Positions 54,370 to 63,130 of a stretch of DNA of 64,000 nt are shown piece by piece. Under the pieces are notes generated by a model. That model saw only the letters and a program-made list of their open reading frames with translations, was not told the DNA's origin and made no database searches. The stretch covers positions 597,001-661,000 of the forward strand of contig NZ_CP032684.1 of NCBI RefSeq assembly GCF_003627795.1, read 5' to 3'. Origin of the DNA: Rhizobium sp. CCGE531 (GTDB taxonomy: Bacteria > Pseudomonadota > Alphaproteobacteria > Rhizobiales > Rhizobiaceae). The translations under genes were made by a program, and so were the position numbers. How positions within the stretch are numbered: position 1 is the stretch's first letter; every line of letters begins with the position of its first letter.

Positions 54370-54669
54370 TCAAGCCGGGTTCAGCACATGAACGGCGCGC
54401 TCGGCCATCAGATGCTTCACCTTCTCGCCATAAGCAGCCATGTGCGCGGACGCCGCATGGGCCTTCATTGCCTCCATGCTTGCCCATTTCTCGACCACGA
54501 CGAACGTCTCAGGCCCGAAAGCCGGATCTGCTCCTTCGACATCGACGACGGCGGTATATTCGATGCAGCCGTCTTCGGCATGAACGGCCGGAACATTCGC
54601 CTGGAAGACGTCGAGCACCTCGGCACGCTTGCCGGGCTTCGCGGTGAGGATGGCGAGAACGTGGATCAT
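54370..54669 (-). CDS. Antibiotic biosynthesis monooxygenase-like (quinol monooxygenase) protein
   Basis: A 99-residue ABM-domain protein, a ferredoxin-like dimer. The pattern MIHVLAILTAKPGKRAEVLDVF at the start, EDGCIEYTAVVDV in the middle and FVVVEKWASMEAMKAHAASAHMAAY is that of YgiN-type quinol monooxygenases. AAGGA precedes the ATG. The gene stands alone. A role in oxidising quinol-like compounds or detoxification is inferred from family. Confidence 0.87.
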   Translation of the reverse strand: MIHVLAILTAKPGKRAEVLDVFQANVPAVHAEDGCIEYTAVVDVEGADPAFGPETFVVVEKWASMEAMKAHAASAHMAAYGEKVKHLMAERAVHVLNPA

Positions 54670-54816
54670 GATGATGTCCTTGAAACGATAGGCAATGGGG
54701 ATGGAGAATAACGGAGACAGCCGATTGCGCGGCCGGTTTCAATCTCTATCACGGAACGGGGCAATCCGAACGCCGAACTTCAGGTTTGTTGGTCGCGCAG
54801 CGAATCTTAGCCGGCC

Positions 54817-55695
54817 TCACATCCGGTTGATGTGCTTCGGATCGAGCGATCCGCTCAGCAGATGACCGAAGGCGATGAGGTTGCCCTGCAGGCGGCCGCG
54901 CCGGTCGATATAGGGCGGCGGGCTGACGGAGCCGGCGAGGTTTGAGGCGACGTTGCCGCCCATCAGCTTCAGCGCCCATTTCAGCGAGACGGAGCGCTTC
55001 TTGACGAGGTAAAGCGGATTGGCCACCTGGGAATATCCCAGGCGCAGGCCCGACGTGCGGCCGGCCTTGACACCGAGATGGACGCCGCGCAGGCGATTGA
55101 ACTTGACGATCTTGCCGAAGGGACGCAGCCGCCGGCACAGATCGACGTCTTCCTGCCAGCCGTAGAGCGGCAGATTCTCGTCGAAATAGATGCCGTTTGC
55201 GAGCATCTGCTTCCGGCGGAAGATCATGTTGCAGCCATAGGCGTTGTGCGTGGCCTCGATCGTCGACGCCGGAAAGGGGGTGGCATCGGCTGCGAGCGCT
55301 TCGTCGGCTTCGTCCACCGTCAGGCCCGCCCCTAGGATACCGTCCCGGACGACTTCGCCGGTCGCCACGACGATCTCTTCATCCGCCTCGAACAGGGCTT
55401 CCGTCTCGGCGAGATAGTTCGTTGCCGGGAAGAAATCGTCATCGAAGAAGACGACCACATCAATGCCGACGGCTGCATCGATGATGGCATTGCGCTGCGG
55501 GCAGCTTCCCTGCGGCGAGGAGAGGATCGTCACCGGAAACGGCGCAGAGCGCAAGCGCGCCATGTCGATATCGTCATCCTTGGTCGGGCACAGGAAGAGG
55601 TGATCCGGCTTGCGTGCCTGCGCGGCCAGCCTGTCGATCATTGCGGCGAGTATAGCCTTGCGACCGCATGTCGCCACGCCAACGGCAATCTTCAT
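54817..55695 (-). CDS. Family 2 glycosyltransferase
   Basis: A 292-residue GT-A enzyme. It begins MKIAVGVATCGRKAILAAMIDRLAAQ, has SPQGSCPQRNAIID, and the metal/nucleotide-sugar motif is VVFFDDDFFP (DxD). A catalytic region YGWQEDVDLCRRL follows (EDVDLC, the usual ED motif). No signal peptide; the C-terminal part (about 235-290) is less conserved and basic. It is isolated, not within a polysaccharide cluster, so its acceptor is unknown. Confidence 0.9.
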   Translation of the reverse strand: MKIAVGVATCGRKAILAAMIDRLAAQARKPDHLFLCPTKDDDIDMARLRSAPFPVTILSSPQGSCPQRNAIIDAAVGIDVVVFFDDDFFPATNYLAETEALFEADEEIVVATGEVVRDGILGAGLTVDEADEALAADATPFPASTIEATHNAYGCNMIFRRKQMLANGIYFDENLPLYGWQEDVDLCRRLRPFGKIVKFNRLRGVHLGVKAGRTSGLRLGYSQVANPLYLVKKRSVSLKWALKLMGGNVASNLAGSVSPPPYIDRRGRLQGNLIAFGHLLSGSLDPKHINRM

Positions 55696-55874
55696 GGTGC
55701 ATTCCCCCGAGCGTTATCCCGAGGTGCACAGAACCATCGAAATCTGAATCTTTGGTTGTATTAATTCCCTGCATTCAACGCATCGTCATAAAGCCGCTTC
55801 ATTCGCCGGAAGCGCGGCAGCTACCCAGGTCTTGCCGGGCTGATTGCAGCCGCTGGCGCTGACTTTAAGATGGC

Positions 55875-56354
55875 TCACTTGAAATCACTGGGTATGTAAG
55901 GCTTGCATTTATAGGGTGTCGAGCCTTCCTGATCCCGAACGACCGCATTGCCTTCGGGATCAAGCTTCAAAGTCCAAGCTGTTTGTAAGCCGTTCGACCC
56001 CATGAAACCTCCGGTGAATGTCACGTCGTCTCCTTGCCGGTTGAATCCGGTGACACCGCCGAGATGGCGTTGATATTCCTGCGAGCGCATGACGACGCCG
56101 ACGAGAGCCGCTGATCCGGTGGACGCTGACAGACCGTATCCGCCATTGGGCGCGCAAGGTGTCATGTCGGAGATAAATGGGCCGCTGATGCAACTGAGAA
56201 TATGGCCGAACTGCTTTTTGGAATTCAGGTGAACATATACATTGGCGTCGCCGTCACCCTTACAGAGCAGATGCGTTGGCTTCTCTGCGGGAGCTGCCAA
56301 CGCCGTTCCGGCGACTGCCAGATAGGCGGCGGCGATTGCCTTCACGAGCTTCAT
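55875..56354 (-). CDS. Exported protein of unknown function with four cysteines
   Basis: A 159-residue protein with a signal peptide (MKLVKAIAAAYLAVAGTALA). The mature part has Cys in THLLCKG, ILSCISG, MTPCAPN and YKCKP, enough for two disulfides, so it is probably periplasmic. Blocks include HLNSKKQFGHIL and GGVTGFNRQGDDVTFTGGFMG. The start at 56354 is chosen for its GGAG and signal peptide. I do not recognise the family. It ends 180 bases from the glycosyltransferase start. Confidence 0.7.
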   Translation of the reverse strand: MKLVKAIAAAYLAVAGTALAAPAEKPTHLLCKGDGDANVYVHLNSKKQFGHILSCISGPFISDMTPCAPNGGYGLSASTGSAALVGVVMRSQEYQRHLGGVTGFNRQGDDVTFTGGFMGSNGLQTAWTLKLDPEGNAVVRDQEGSTPYKCKPYIPSDFK

Positions 56355-56532
56355 AGAGATCTCCGGTTCAGCCATCTTCAGCTCACACTTTCGAAAAGTC
56401 GAGCGCAGTCCATTGTGTTCTTGATGACATCCGATCCCTGAATTGCTTCGGATTGCGATATTGCAGCCACGACCATAGAGGCGCCAAGGAGCAGCGACGC
56501 AGATCATTCGATGCTAAGTATTTAGAAACAAA

Positions 56533-56608
56533 TGGTGCCGCTTGCAGGACTCGAACCTGCGACCCCATCATTACGAATGATGTGCTCTACCACCTGAGCT
56601 AAAGCGGC
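56533..56608 (-). tRNA. tRNA-Thr (anticodon CGT)
   Basis: On the minus strand: acceptor GCCGCTT / AAGCGGC, D-arm TAGCTCAGGTGGTAGAGC, anticodon stem CATCA/TGATG with loop TTCGTAA, T-arm GGTTCGAGTCC, discriminator A and encoded CCA. Anticodon CGT reads ACG codons. Confidence 0.97.
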
Positions 56609-56746
56609 ATTCTGCGGAGCATTCGGTTCGGCCCCGCGATTTGCATGGCGCTGATACAGTCTATGCCGTCAGATTTCAAGCGCTCAAATCGCCAATCGGC
56701 AAAAAAGCGGGATGCTTGTGAAAAAAGAACCTTTTTTCGGTGCCGG

Positions 56747-57715
56747 TCAGAGCGTCAGCCGGGCGCGTGCCTGCCGGTATTCCGCCTCCAGCCGGTCGAC
56801 GAGTGCTGAAACGGGCTGGATGGATTTGACGGCGCCGATGCCCTGGCCGGAGCCCCAGATATCCTTCCAGGCCTTCACGCCGGTCGTGGCGGCTTCGAAA
56901 TCCATTTTCGAAGGGTCGGCCTCGGGCAATTTGTCGGGATCCATGCCGGCGGCGCGGATCGAGGGTTTCAGATAATTGCCGTGAACGCCGGTGAAATAGT
57001 TGGAATAGACGATATCGGCGGCGGTGCCCTCGACGATCGCCTGCTTGTAGGCGTCCGCCGCGCGCGCCTCTTCCGTCGCGATGAAGGGCGAGCCGATATA
57101 GGCGAGATCGGCGCCTGCCGCCTGCGCCGCCAGGATGCCGCCGCCGGTGGCGATCGCACCCGCCAGCAGCAGCGGCCCGTCGAACCATTCACGGATCTCC
57201 TGCACGAGGGCGAAGGGCGAAAGCTGGCCGGCATGGCCGCCGGCGCCTGCGGCGACCGCGATCAGCCCGTCCGCGCCCTTGCGGATCGCCGAGTTTGCAT
57301 GCCGGTTATTGATGATGTCGTGCAGCACGACGCCGCCATAGGAATGCACGGCCGCATTCACCTCGGGCACGGCGCCGAGCGAGGAAATGACGATCGGCAC
57401 CTTGTACTTCACGCAAAGCATAAGATCGTGTTCCAGGCGCTTGTTCGACGCATGGACGATCTGGTTGACCGCAAATGGAGCTGCCGGCCGCTCCGGATTT
57501 GCGGCATTGTATGCGGCAAGATCTTCGGTAATCATCGCCAGCCACTCGTCGAGCTGGCTTTCGGGGCGGGCATTCAGGGCGGGAAAGGAGCCGACGACGC
57601 CGGCCTTGCATTGTGCCAGCGTCAGCGCCGGATGCGAGATGATGAAGAGAGGCGAAGCCACGACCGGCAGGCGCAGATGCTCGGTCAGGATCGAGGGAAG
57701 GGCCATGAACATCAT
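56747..57715 (-). CDS. Nitronate monooxygenase (2-nitropropane dioxygenase family)
   Basis: A 322-residue FMN-dependent (beta/alpha)8 oxidase of nitroalkanes. The FMN and active-site regions are seen: ISSLGAVPEVNAAVHSYGG, GADGLIAVAAGAGGHAGQLSPFAL, LLLAGAIATGGGILAAQAAGADLAYIGSPF. The catalytic His is probably that in GAGGHAG. The start could be 57715, 57712 or 57706 (MALPSIL); no ribosome-binding site decides it. A palindrome lies seven bases upstream of the first ATG and should control it. Confidence 0.9.
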   Translation of the reverse strand: MMFMALPSILTEHLRLPVVASPLFIISHPALTLAQCKAGVVGSFPALNARPESQLDEWLAMITEDLAAYNAANPERPAAPFAVNQIVHASNKRLEHDLMLCVKYKVPIVISSLGAVPEVNAAVHSYGGVVLHDIINNRHANSAIRKGADGLIAVAAGAGGHAGQLSPFALVQEIREWFDGPLLLAGAIATGGGILAAQAAGADLAYIGSPFIATEEARAADAYKQAIVEGTAADIVYSNYFTGVHGNYLKPSIRAAGMDPDKLPEADPSKMDFEAATTGVKAWKDIWGSGQGIGAVKSIQPVSALVDRLEAEYRQARARLTL

Positions 57716-57721
57716 CCGATA

Positions 57722-57745
57722 TTTGACGTTTACGAAAACGTCAAA
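57722..57745. promoter_or_regulatory. Palindrome TTTGACGTTT-ACGA-AAACGTCAAA before the nitronate monooxygenase gene
   Basis: A perfect 10-bp inverted repeat with a 4-base centre, adjacent to the start of the gene on the minus strand. It shares TTGACGT/ACGTCAA with the palindrome upstream of fadD (45864). Confidence 0.55.
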
Positions 57746-57784
57746 GGGATAGCAGATGCGGACCGCGAGGGGAAGATGGAGGAG

Positions 57785-57916
<132 letters not shown>

Positions 57917-58095
57917 CTCCACCCCATTTGCGTCGTCTTTGCCGTTTATCCCCGCCCGAGTGTCCGCGGCTCCCGCCGGAGGCTTGCGTATTGCCGGACG
58001 GGGCGTTACCGAATCCGGTTAACGAATGCTAAAACTATGGCTGTCTTGCCGGTAGAATATGCGAGTATGCCGCGAGTAAGAGTAAAGGACCTGAT

Positions 58096-59334
58096 GTGAG
58101 CGGATTAGAAACGGCTATCAGAAGCGCGTTGGAGCGGTCCGATCGCGCCAATCCGGAGATCCGGGCTCGCATCTATCAATCGGCACGGCAAGCACTGGAA
58201 GCCGGCCTCCGCAAGCAGGACATCACCGATATCGACATCGTCGCCGCCCAGCGTCAGCGACTGGAAGCGACGATCCGGCAGATCGAGGCCGAGGAGCGCA
58301 CCCGCCCGGCGCAGGCGGTGCCTGTTTCGCCGGAGCTTGATATTCCACCTGCTTCCTCAGCCCCATCCCAATCGGAAGCCGTGCAGCGACCGGAGCCGGT
58401 CATGAGCGTGCGCGGCGAAACCCGCGACCCACCGCTTTCGGCGCGCGCGCCTGCTGTCGCCGAGCCGATGTCGGTGGCGCCCGCAGCGCGTGAGGGCGAT
58501 TTCGGCGATATGCGCGCCGGCCCCGCCGATCATCTCGGCGCTGACAGCGACACACGCTCGGTGGCCGATGCGCCGGCCCCTGCCCGATCGATGAACTTCA
58601 AGCCGGAGCGGGCCGCCGCGCGCCGCAAGCCCCGCAAGTTTTTCTCGCGCCTGCTGATCTTCTGCATCCTGCTCGCCTTTCTCGGTGTCGGCGCCTGGTG
58701 GATCAAGACATCAGGCGTCTTCATGTCTGCCGCGCAGAGGGATACGAGCGTGCGCAACCCGCCGGCGCATGTCGATTCGCAGGATTTCAGCGGCAATAGC
58801 AGCGATGCCGATACGTCCGAAGAGGACGACAACAGTGGTCCCGTCAATCCTGGACTGGCGACCATCGACCCGCAGAACAGCTTCTCCGACGAATGGGTCG
58901 AAGTATTGAAGCCGACGGACGCGCAGAAGGTCGCGACCGGGCAGCAGTCGAAGGCGGAGAATGTCTCGGAAAATGACGGGCCGGCCGTGCGGCTGACCTC
59001 GCTCAGCAGCGGTCCGGACGGTAACGCGACGATCGAGGTGCCCGTAAATGTGCTGCAGCGGATGGCAGGCAAGCCATCGACGATCGCATTGACGCTGCAG
59101 TCCACCTCGGACGCGCCGACGCAGATCACCGTGGAATGCGATTTCGGTTCGCTCGGCCGCTGCGGCCGTCATCGCTTTACCGTCACTCGCCAGAAGACGG
59201 ATGCGCTCTTTCAGGTCCAGTTCGATCGCTCGCTGGCGCCGACCAGTCCCGGCCGCCTCGTCATCAACAGCGATGTCGATGGCAAGGCTCGCGGCGTCAA
59301 TGTCTACGCCATCCGCGTTCTGCCCGGGCAATAG
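58096..59334 (+). CDS. Single-TM protein of unknown function with Pro/Ala-rich cytoplasmic region
   Basis: A 412-residue protein. Residues about 1-80 form a helical, Arg/Glu-rich domain (LETAIRSALERSDRANPEIRARIYQSARQALEAGL). A disordered Pro/Ala/Ser/Arg stretch (about 80-175) leads to one membrane segment (about 187-206, LLIFCILLAFLGVGAWWI). The outside part starts with an acidic Ser/Asp region (DFSGNSSDADTSEEDDNSG) and ends in a beta-rich domain (about 290-412) with two Cys in ECDFGSLGRCGRH. The start is GTG with AAGGA before it. The stop TAG opens a RIME-like repeat. I do not recognise the family. Confidence 0.75.
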   Translation: MSGLETAIRSALERSDRANPEIRARIYQSARQALEAGLRKQDITDIDIVAAQRQRLEATIRQIEAEERTRPAQAVPVSPELDIPPASSAPSQSEAVQRPEPVMSVRGETRDPPLSARAPAVAEPMSVAPAAREGDFGDMRAGPADHLGADSDTRSVADAPAPARSMNFKPERAAARRKPRKFFSRLLIFCILLAFLGVGAWWIKTSGVFMSAAQRDTSVRNPPAHVDSQDFSGNSSDADTSEEDDNSGPVNPGLATIDPQNSFSDEWVEVLKPTDAQKVATGQQSKAENVSENDGPAVRLTSLSSGPDGNATIEVPVNVLQRMAGKPSTIALTLQSTSDAPTQITVECDFGSLGRCGRHRFTVTRQKTDALFQVQFDRSLAPTSPGRLVINSDVDGKARGVNVYAIRVLPGQ

Positions 59335-59438
59335 AGCATTTCCAGGAAGAGTGCGCAGCGGTTTTCCATCCGGAATGCGTTGGGAAATAGGAAGATGGAG
59401 CGTTTTCGCGATTCGAAGAAAAGCGGAAATGCTCCTAG
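59332..59438. repeat. RIME-like intergenic repeat, copy 4
   Basis: Nearly the same as copy 1: TAGAGCATTTCCAGGAAGAG, CGGTTTTCCATCCGGAATGC, an A/G-rich spacer, GAGCGTTTTCGCGATTCGAA and GAAATGCTCCTAG. The first triplet is the stop codon of the upstream gene. Confidence 0.88.
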
Positions 59439-59462
59439 ACCCCAACCTGGACGGTCTTTCGC

Positions 59463-60344
59463 CTATTTGAAAAAACTTGCTCCCATGCCGAGGATCTTGT
59501 CGTCGATTTCGCCGATGGCTTTCTTGTCCTTGTCGTCATAGTCGAGCGTCAGCAGAATGTGCCGGATGAGGTTCAGGCGCGCGCGCCGCTTGTCGTTGGC
59601 GCGGAGGACGGTCCAGGGCGCATGATCGGTATGCGTTTCCTCCAGCATGCGATTGCGCTTTTCGCCGTAATCCTTCCATTTCGGCAGGGCGGCGATATCC
59701 ATCGAGGAAAGTTTCCAGACCGCGCGCGGATCATGGCGCCGGTCGTGGAAGCGCTTCAGCTGCATCTCCCGGCCGATATCGAGATAGAATTTGAAGAAAT
59801 GGATGTCGTCATGGACGATAAGCCTTTCCATCCGCGGCGCCTGCTTCAGGAACTGCTCGTATTGCTTCGGCGTGCAGAAGCCCATGACCGGCTCGACGCC
59901 GGCGCGGTTATACCATGAGCGGTCGAACAGCACGAATTCGCCCGCCGTCGGGAACTGGGCGACATAGCGCTGGAAATACCATTGGCCGGCCTCGCGATCC
60001 GTCGGCTTGGTCAGTGCCACGACGCGCGCGAGGCGAGGGTTCATATGTGCCGAGGTCGCGGCGATCGATCCGCCCTTGCCGGCCGCATCGCGTCCTTCGA
60101 ACAGTGCCATCACCCGCCTGCCGGTCGCCTGCAGCCAGAATTGCACTTTGATGAGCTCGATCTGCAGCGCCTTCAGTTCGTCCAGATAATCCTCTTCCTT
60201 GAGCTTCTTCCTGTAGGGATAGTCGCCTGATGTCAGCGCCTCGTCGTCGATCCAGTCTGGCAGGACGGGATCGTCGACATCGAACATGCGCTTTGTGCCA
60301 TGGATATCCAGTTCCACCGCGCGGCTTTCGGCTTCTTCTCCCAT
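59463..60344 (-). CDS. ppk2: Polyphosphate kinase 2
   Basis: A 293-residue PPK2 that transfers phosphate between polyphosphate and nucleotides. Walker A is [11 protein letters not shown], Walker [12 protein letters not shown], and the lid region [20 protein letters not shown] is conserved, with [12 protein letters not shown] further on. Length fits the one-domain class. It is divergent from phoR-pst, so the area groups phosphate uptake with polyphosphate use. Whether it prefers ADP or GDP cannot be read here. Confidence 0.93.
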   Translation of the reverse strand: MGEEAESRAVELDIHGTKRMFDVDDPVLPDWIDDEALTSGDYPYRKKLKEEDYLDELKALQIELIKVQFWLQATGRRVMALFEGRDAAGKGGSIAATSAHMNPRLARVVALTKPTDREAGQWYFQRYVAQFPTAGEFVLFDRSWYNRAGVEPVMGFCTPKQYEQFLKQAPRMERLIVHDDIHFFKFYLDIGREMQLKRFHDRRHDPRAVWKLSSMDIAALPKWKDYGEKRNRMLEETHTDHAPWTVLRANDKRRARLNLIRHILLTLDYDDKDKKAIGEIDDKILGMGASFFK

Positions 60345-60591
60345 ATATCGGCTCCTCGGTTGTTTATGCCTCGTTAATCCTGCCGCTTGGCTGCGGCAAA
60401 AAAAGCTCTTCGGGGAAATTGGAGCTTTTATTCAATAGTTTCAAGCCCTTTGCCCACTTCCTCTTTTGCCGGCTACATTTATTATTGTCAGTTACCGGCT
60501 TCTGTGGATAGAGCCGAATACTTCTGTCATGAATCACGTCTAAGACGCGGAATCCAGCATTCCATGACGGTAGGCGAAGGGACGGGCGCAT

Positions 60592-61848
60592 TTGGAAGAC
60601 GAATGGTCATTTGTCAGGAAGTTGGCGGCGCGGCTGCGGCAGGAGGTTGCCATCCTCATCTTGGCGACGCTCATCGCCATACTTGCACTCATTGAAGGCA
60701 TCAATACCGGCGCCGTATTCTGGATCTGGATCATCGTCATGATCGTCACGCTGCTGCGCCCGCCGCTGGTGGAGCGCGTGGTGGTGCCGTCGCAGGCCGA
60801 GCCGGCGCCCATCGATCCGCAGGCGCTGTTGCATACCGTTTTCTCAGGGTTGGCGGCGCTCGATATGCCGGTGCTGATCATCGACCGCGAGGCATCCGTG
60901 CTGTTGCAGAATGCCGCCGTCGAAAAAGCCTTCGGTGCGTTTCCGATCGGCGCCCATATCTCTTCGAAGCTGCGCTCGCCGGCCCTGCTCGACATGGTTC
61001 GCGAAACCATCGCCACCAACACGCCGAACCAGATCGAGCATTCCGAGCGACTGCCCTCGGAGCGGGTCTATATCGTCCGCATCGCGCCCATCGACGTGCC
61101 GGAGACCGATGCGCAGGCGGGCGCGCTTTTCCTGCTCTCCTTCCGCGACATTTCCGAGCTGCGACATATCGATCGCATGCGCTCCGATTTCGTCGCCAAT
61201 GCCAGCCATGAATTGCGCACGCCGCTCGCGTCGCTGCGGGGCTTCATCGAGACGATCCAGGGGCCTGCCAAATCGGATCCGAAGGCGCAGCAGCGCTTCC
61301 TCGGGATCATGCTGGACCAGACGACACGCATGAGCAGGTTGGTCGACGACCTGCTGTCGCTGTCCAGGCTGGAGCTGAAGTCGCACATCGCGCCGGATCA
61401 GAAGGTGGATCTGGTGCCGCTGCTCGGCCATGTGCGTGACTCGCTGCTTCCCCTTGCCGGGGATCTCGACATCTCGATCAACCTGCACCTGCCGCCGGGC
61501 AAGGTCGAGGTATCGGGCGATCGCGACGAGCTGGTGCAGGTCTTCGAAAACCTGATCGAGAACGCCTGCAAATACGGTCAGGAGGGCAAGTTGGTCGATG
61601 TTTCGCTCCGGAACGATGCGGGCCAGGGCGTCGAGGTCGTCGTCTCCGACCAGGGGCCGGGGATTCCCGCGGAACATGTGCCGCGCCTGACCGAGCGCTT
61701 CTATCGCGTAAGCGTTGAGGACAGCCGTTCCAAGAAGGGCACTGGTCTCGGGCTTGCCATCGTCAAGCACATTCTGACCCGCCACCGCGCCAGATTGATC
61801 GTCAAGTCCGAAGTGGGAAAGGGAACTGACTTTACCGTCCGTTTCTGA
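60592..61848 (+). CDS. phoR: Phosphate regulon sensor histidine kinase PhoR
   Basis: A 418-residue sensor kinase. An N-terminal pair of membrane segments (about 19-56) precedes a PAS-like domain (about 85-185), the HisKA box DFVANASHELRTPLASL (His206) and the ATPase motifs LIENACKYGQ, SDQGPGIP and KGTGLGLAI. With PhoB it senses phosphate limitation through the Pst transporter. The start is a TTG at 60592 (GGAAGACGAATGG); a CTGTCAT resembling half a PHO site lies at 60524. pstS follows after 184 bases. Confidence 0.92.
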   Translation: MEDEWSFVRKLAARLRQEVAILILATLIAILALIEGINTGAVFWIWIIVMIVTLLRPPLVERVVVPSQAEPAPIDPQALLHTVFSGLAALDMPVLIIDREASVLLQNAAVEKAFGAFPIGAHISSKLRSPALLDMVRETIATNTPNQIEHSERLPSERVYIVRIAPIDVPETDAQAGALFLLSFRDISELRHIDRMRSDFVANASHELRTPLASLRGFIETIQGPAKSDPKAQQRFLGIMLDQTTRMSRLVDDLLSLSRLELKSHIAPDQKVDLVPLLGHVRDSLLPLAGDLDISINLHLPPGKVEVSGDRDELVQVFENLIENACKYGQEGKLVDVSLRNDAGQGVEVVVSDQGPGIPAEHVPRLTERFYRVSVEDSRSKKGTGLGLAIVKHILTRHRARLIVKSEVGKGTDFTVRF

Positions 61849-61907
61849 ACGCCTCTATTAATCGCCATTTCGGGTAAGATTTATCCAAACAATATCAGAT
61901 AGATGAT

Positions 61908-61936
61908 CTGTCATAATTGTTTCACTCGCCTGACAT
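61908..61936 (+). promoter_or_regulatory. PHO box with three 7-bp units upstream of pstS
   Basis: CTGTCAT (61908), GTTTCAC (61919) and CTGACAT (61930) are spaced 11 bases apart with 4-base gaps, the arrangement for PhoB dimers (consensus CTGTCAT N4 CTGTCAT). AAAA follows. It lies about 97 bases before the pstS start and predicts induction by low phosphate. Confidence 0.88.
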
Positions 61937-62032
61937 AAAAGGGCGGTGTTTTCGCCAGTAAGAATGGATTGCTGGAAAGGTGGATGTGGCGTCCGCAACA
62001 GCGCTCTTCAAAGCTCATCAAGGGGATTCGTT

Positions 62033-63067
62033 ATGAATGCTTTGAAATTATCCATTCTTGCGCTGGTTGCGTCGGCTGCTTTTGCAGGCGCTGCCGCGGC
62101 GCGCGATCAGATTCAGATCGCCGGCTCGTCTACGGTATTTCCCTATGCCAAGATCGTCGCCGAGTCCTTTGGCGAGACCTTTACCAACTTCAAGACTCCC
62201 GTGGTGGAATCCGGCGGCTCCGGAGCCGGCCTGAAGGAATTCTGCAAGGGCGTCGGAACGGATTCCATCGACATCGCCAATTCGTCGCGCCCGATCAAGG
62301 GCAGTGAAGTCGAAGCCTGCAAGGCCGCCGGCGTCGCTGATATCCAGCAGATCAAGATCGGCTATGACGGCATCGTCTTCGCCTTCGACAAGAGCAATCC
62401 GGACATCAAGTTCGAGCCGGTCGATCTCTACAAGGCGCTTGCCGCCGAGGTCGCCGTCGATGGCAAGCTGGTTGCCAACCCTTACAAGAAGTGGTCGCAG
62501 ATCAATCCGTCGCTGCCGGATTTCGAAATATCAGCCTATATTCCGGGCGAGAAGCACGGCACGCGCGAAGTCTTCGAGGAAAAGGTGCTTGCCGCCGGCT
62601 GCAAGGCCTCCGGCGCGGTTGATGTGATCAAGGCCACGGTCAAGGATGCCGACCAGCAAGCCAAGAAGTGCATTGCCGTGCGCAAGGATGGCGTTGCGGT
62701 CGATATCGACGGCGACTACCCCGAAACGCTGGCCCGCATCAATGCCAACAAGCATGGCATCGGTGTTTTCGGCCTGTATTTCTTTCAGAACAATGCCGAC
62801 AAGCTGAAGGTCGCCACCGTCAGCGGCATCGTGCCCTCGGGGCAGACGATCGCCGATGGCACCTATCCTGTGTCGCGGCCGCTGTTCTTCTACGTCAAGA
62901 AAGCCCATCTGGGTGTCATCCCTGGGCTTAAGGAATATGTCGATTTCTTCACGAGCGATCAGATGATCGGACCGGACAGCCCGCTGGCGGAATACGGCCT
63001 CGTGCCGGCGCCGGATGCCGAGCGCGGCCAGATCCGCAAGGACTTCGCTGACGGGAAGATCATGTGA
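62033..63067 (+). CDS. pstS: Phosphate ABC transporter substrate-binding protein
   Basis: A 344-residue periplasmic phosphate receptor. A signal peptide (about 1-23, ending AAAARD) is followed by IQIAGSSTVFPYAKIVAE, ESGGSGAGLKEFCKG and IANSSRPIKGSE, whose Ser/Gly residues hold phosphate. It is fed to PstC/PstA. The start at 62033 has AAGGGG before it; the longer upstream ORF form is rejected. It is preceded by the PHO box. Confidence 0.95.
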   Translation: MNALKLSILALVASAAFAGAAAARDQIQIAGSSTVFPYAKIVAESFGETFTNFKTPVVESGGSGAGLKEFCKGVGTDSIDIANSSRPIKGSEVEACKAAGVADIQQIKIGYDGIVFAFDKSNPDIKFEPVDLYKALAAEVAVDGKLVANPYKKWSQINPSLPDFEISAYIPGEKHGTREVFEEKVLAAGCKASGAVDVIKATVKDADQQAKKCIAVRKDGVAVDIDGDYPETLARINANKHGIGVFGLYFFQNNADKLKVATVSGIVPSGQTIADGTYPVSRPLFFYVKKAHLGVIPGLKEYVDFFTSDQMIGPDSPLAEYGLVPAPDAERGQIRKDFADGKIM

Positions 63068-63130
63068 ATGCGTAAGGACAGAGCGGCGGCGCGGGCCTTT
63101 GGCTGCGCCGGCGTTCGCCGGGGAATGGGA

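Noticed and set aside
59201..59470. Small ORFs with FPGRVRSGFPSGMR-like peptides (also at 7630, 54251)
   Set aside because: They are translations of the RIME-like repeats, not genes.
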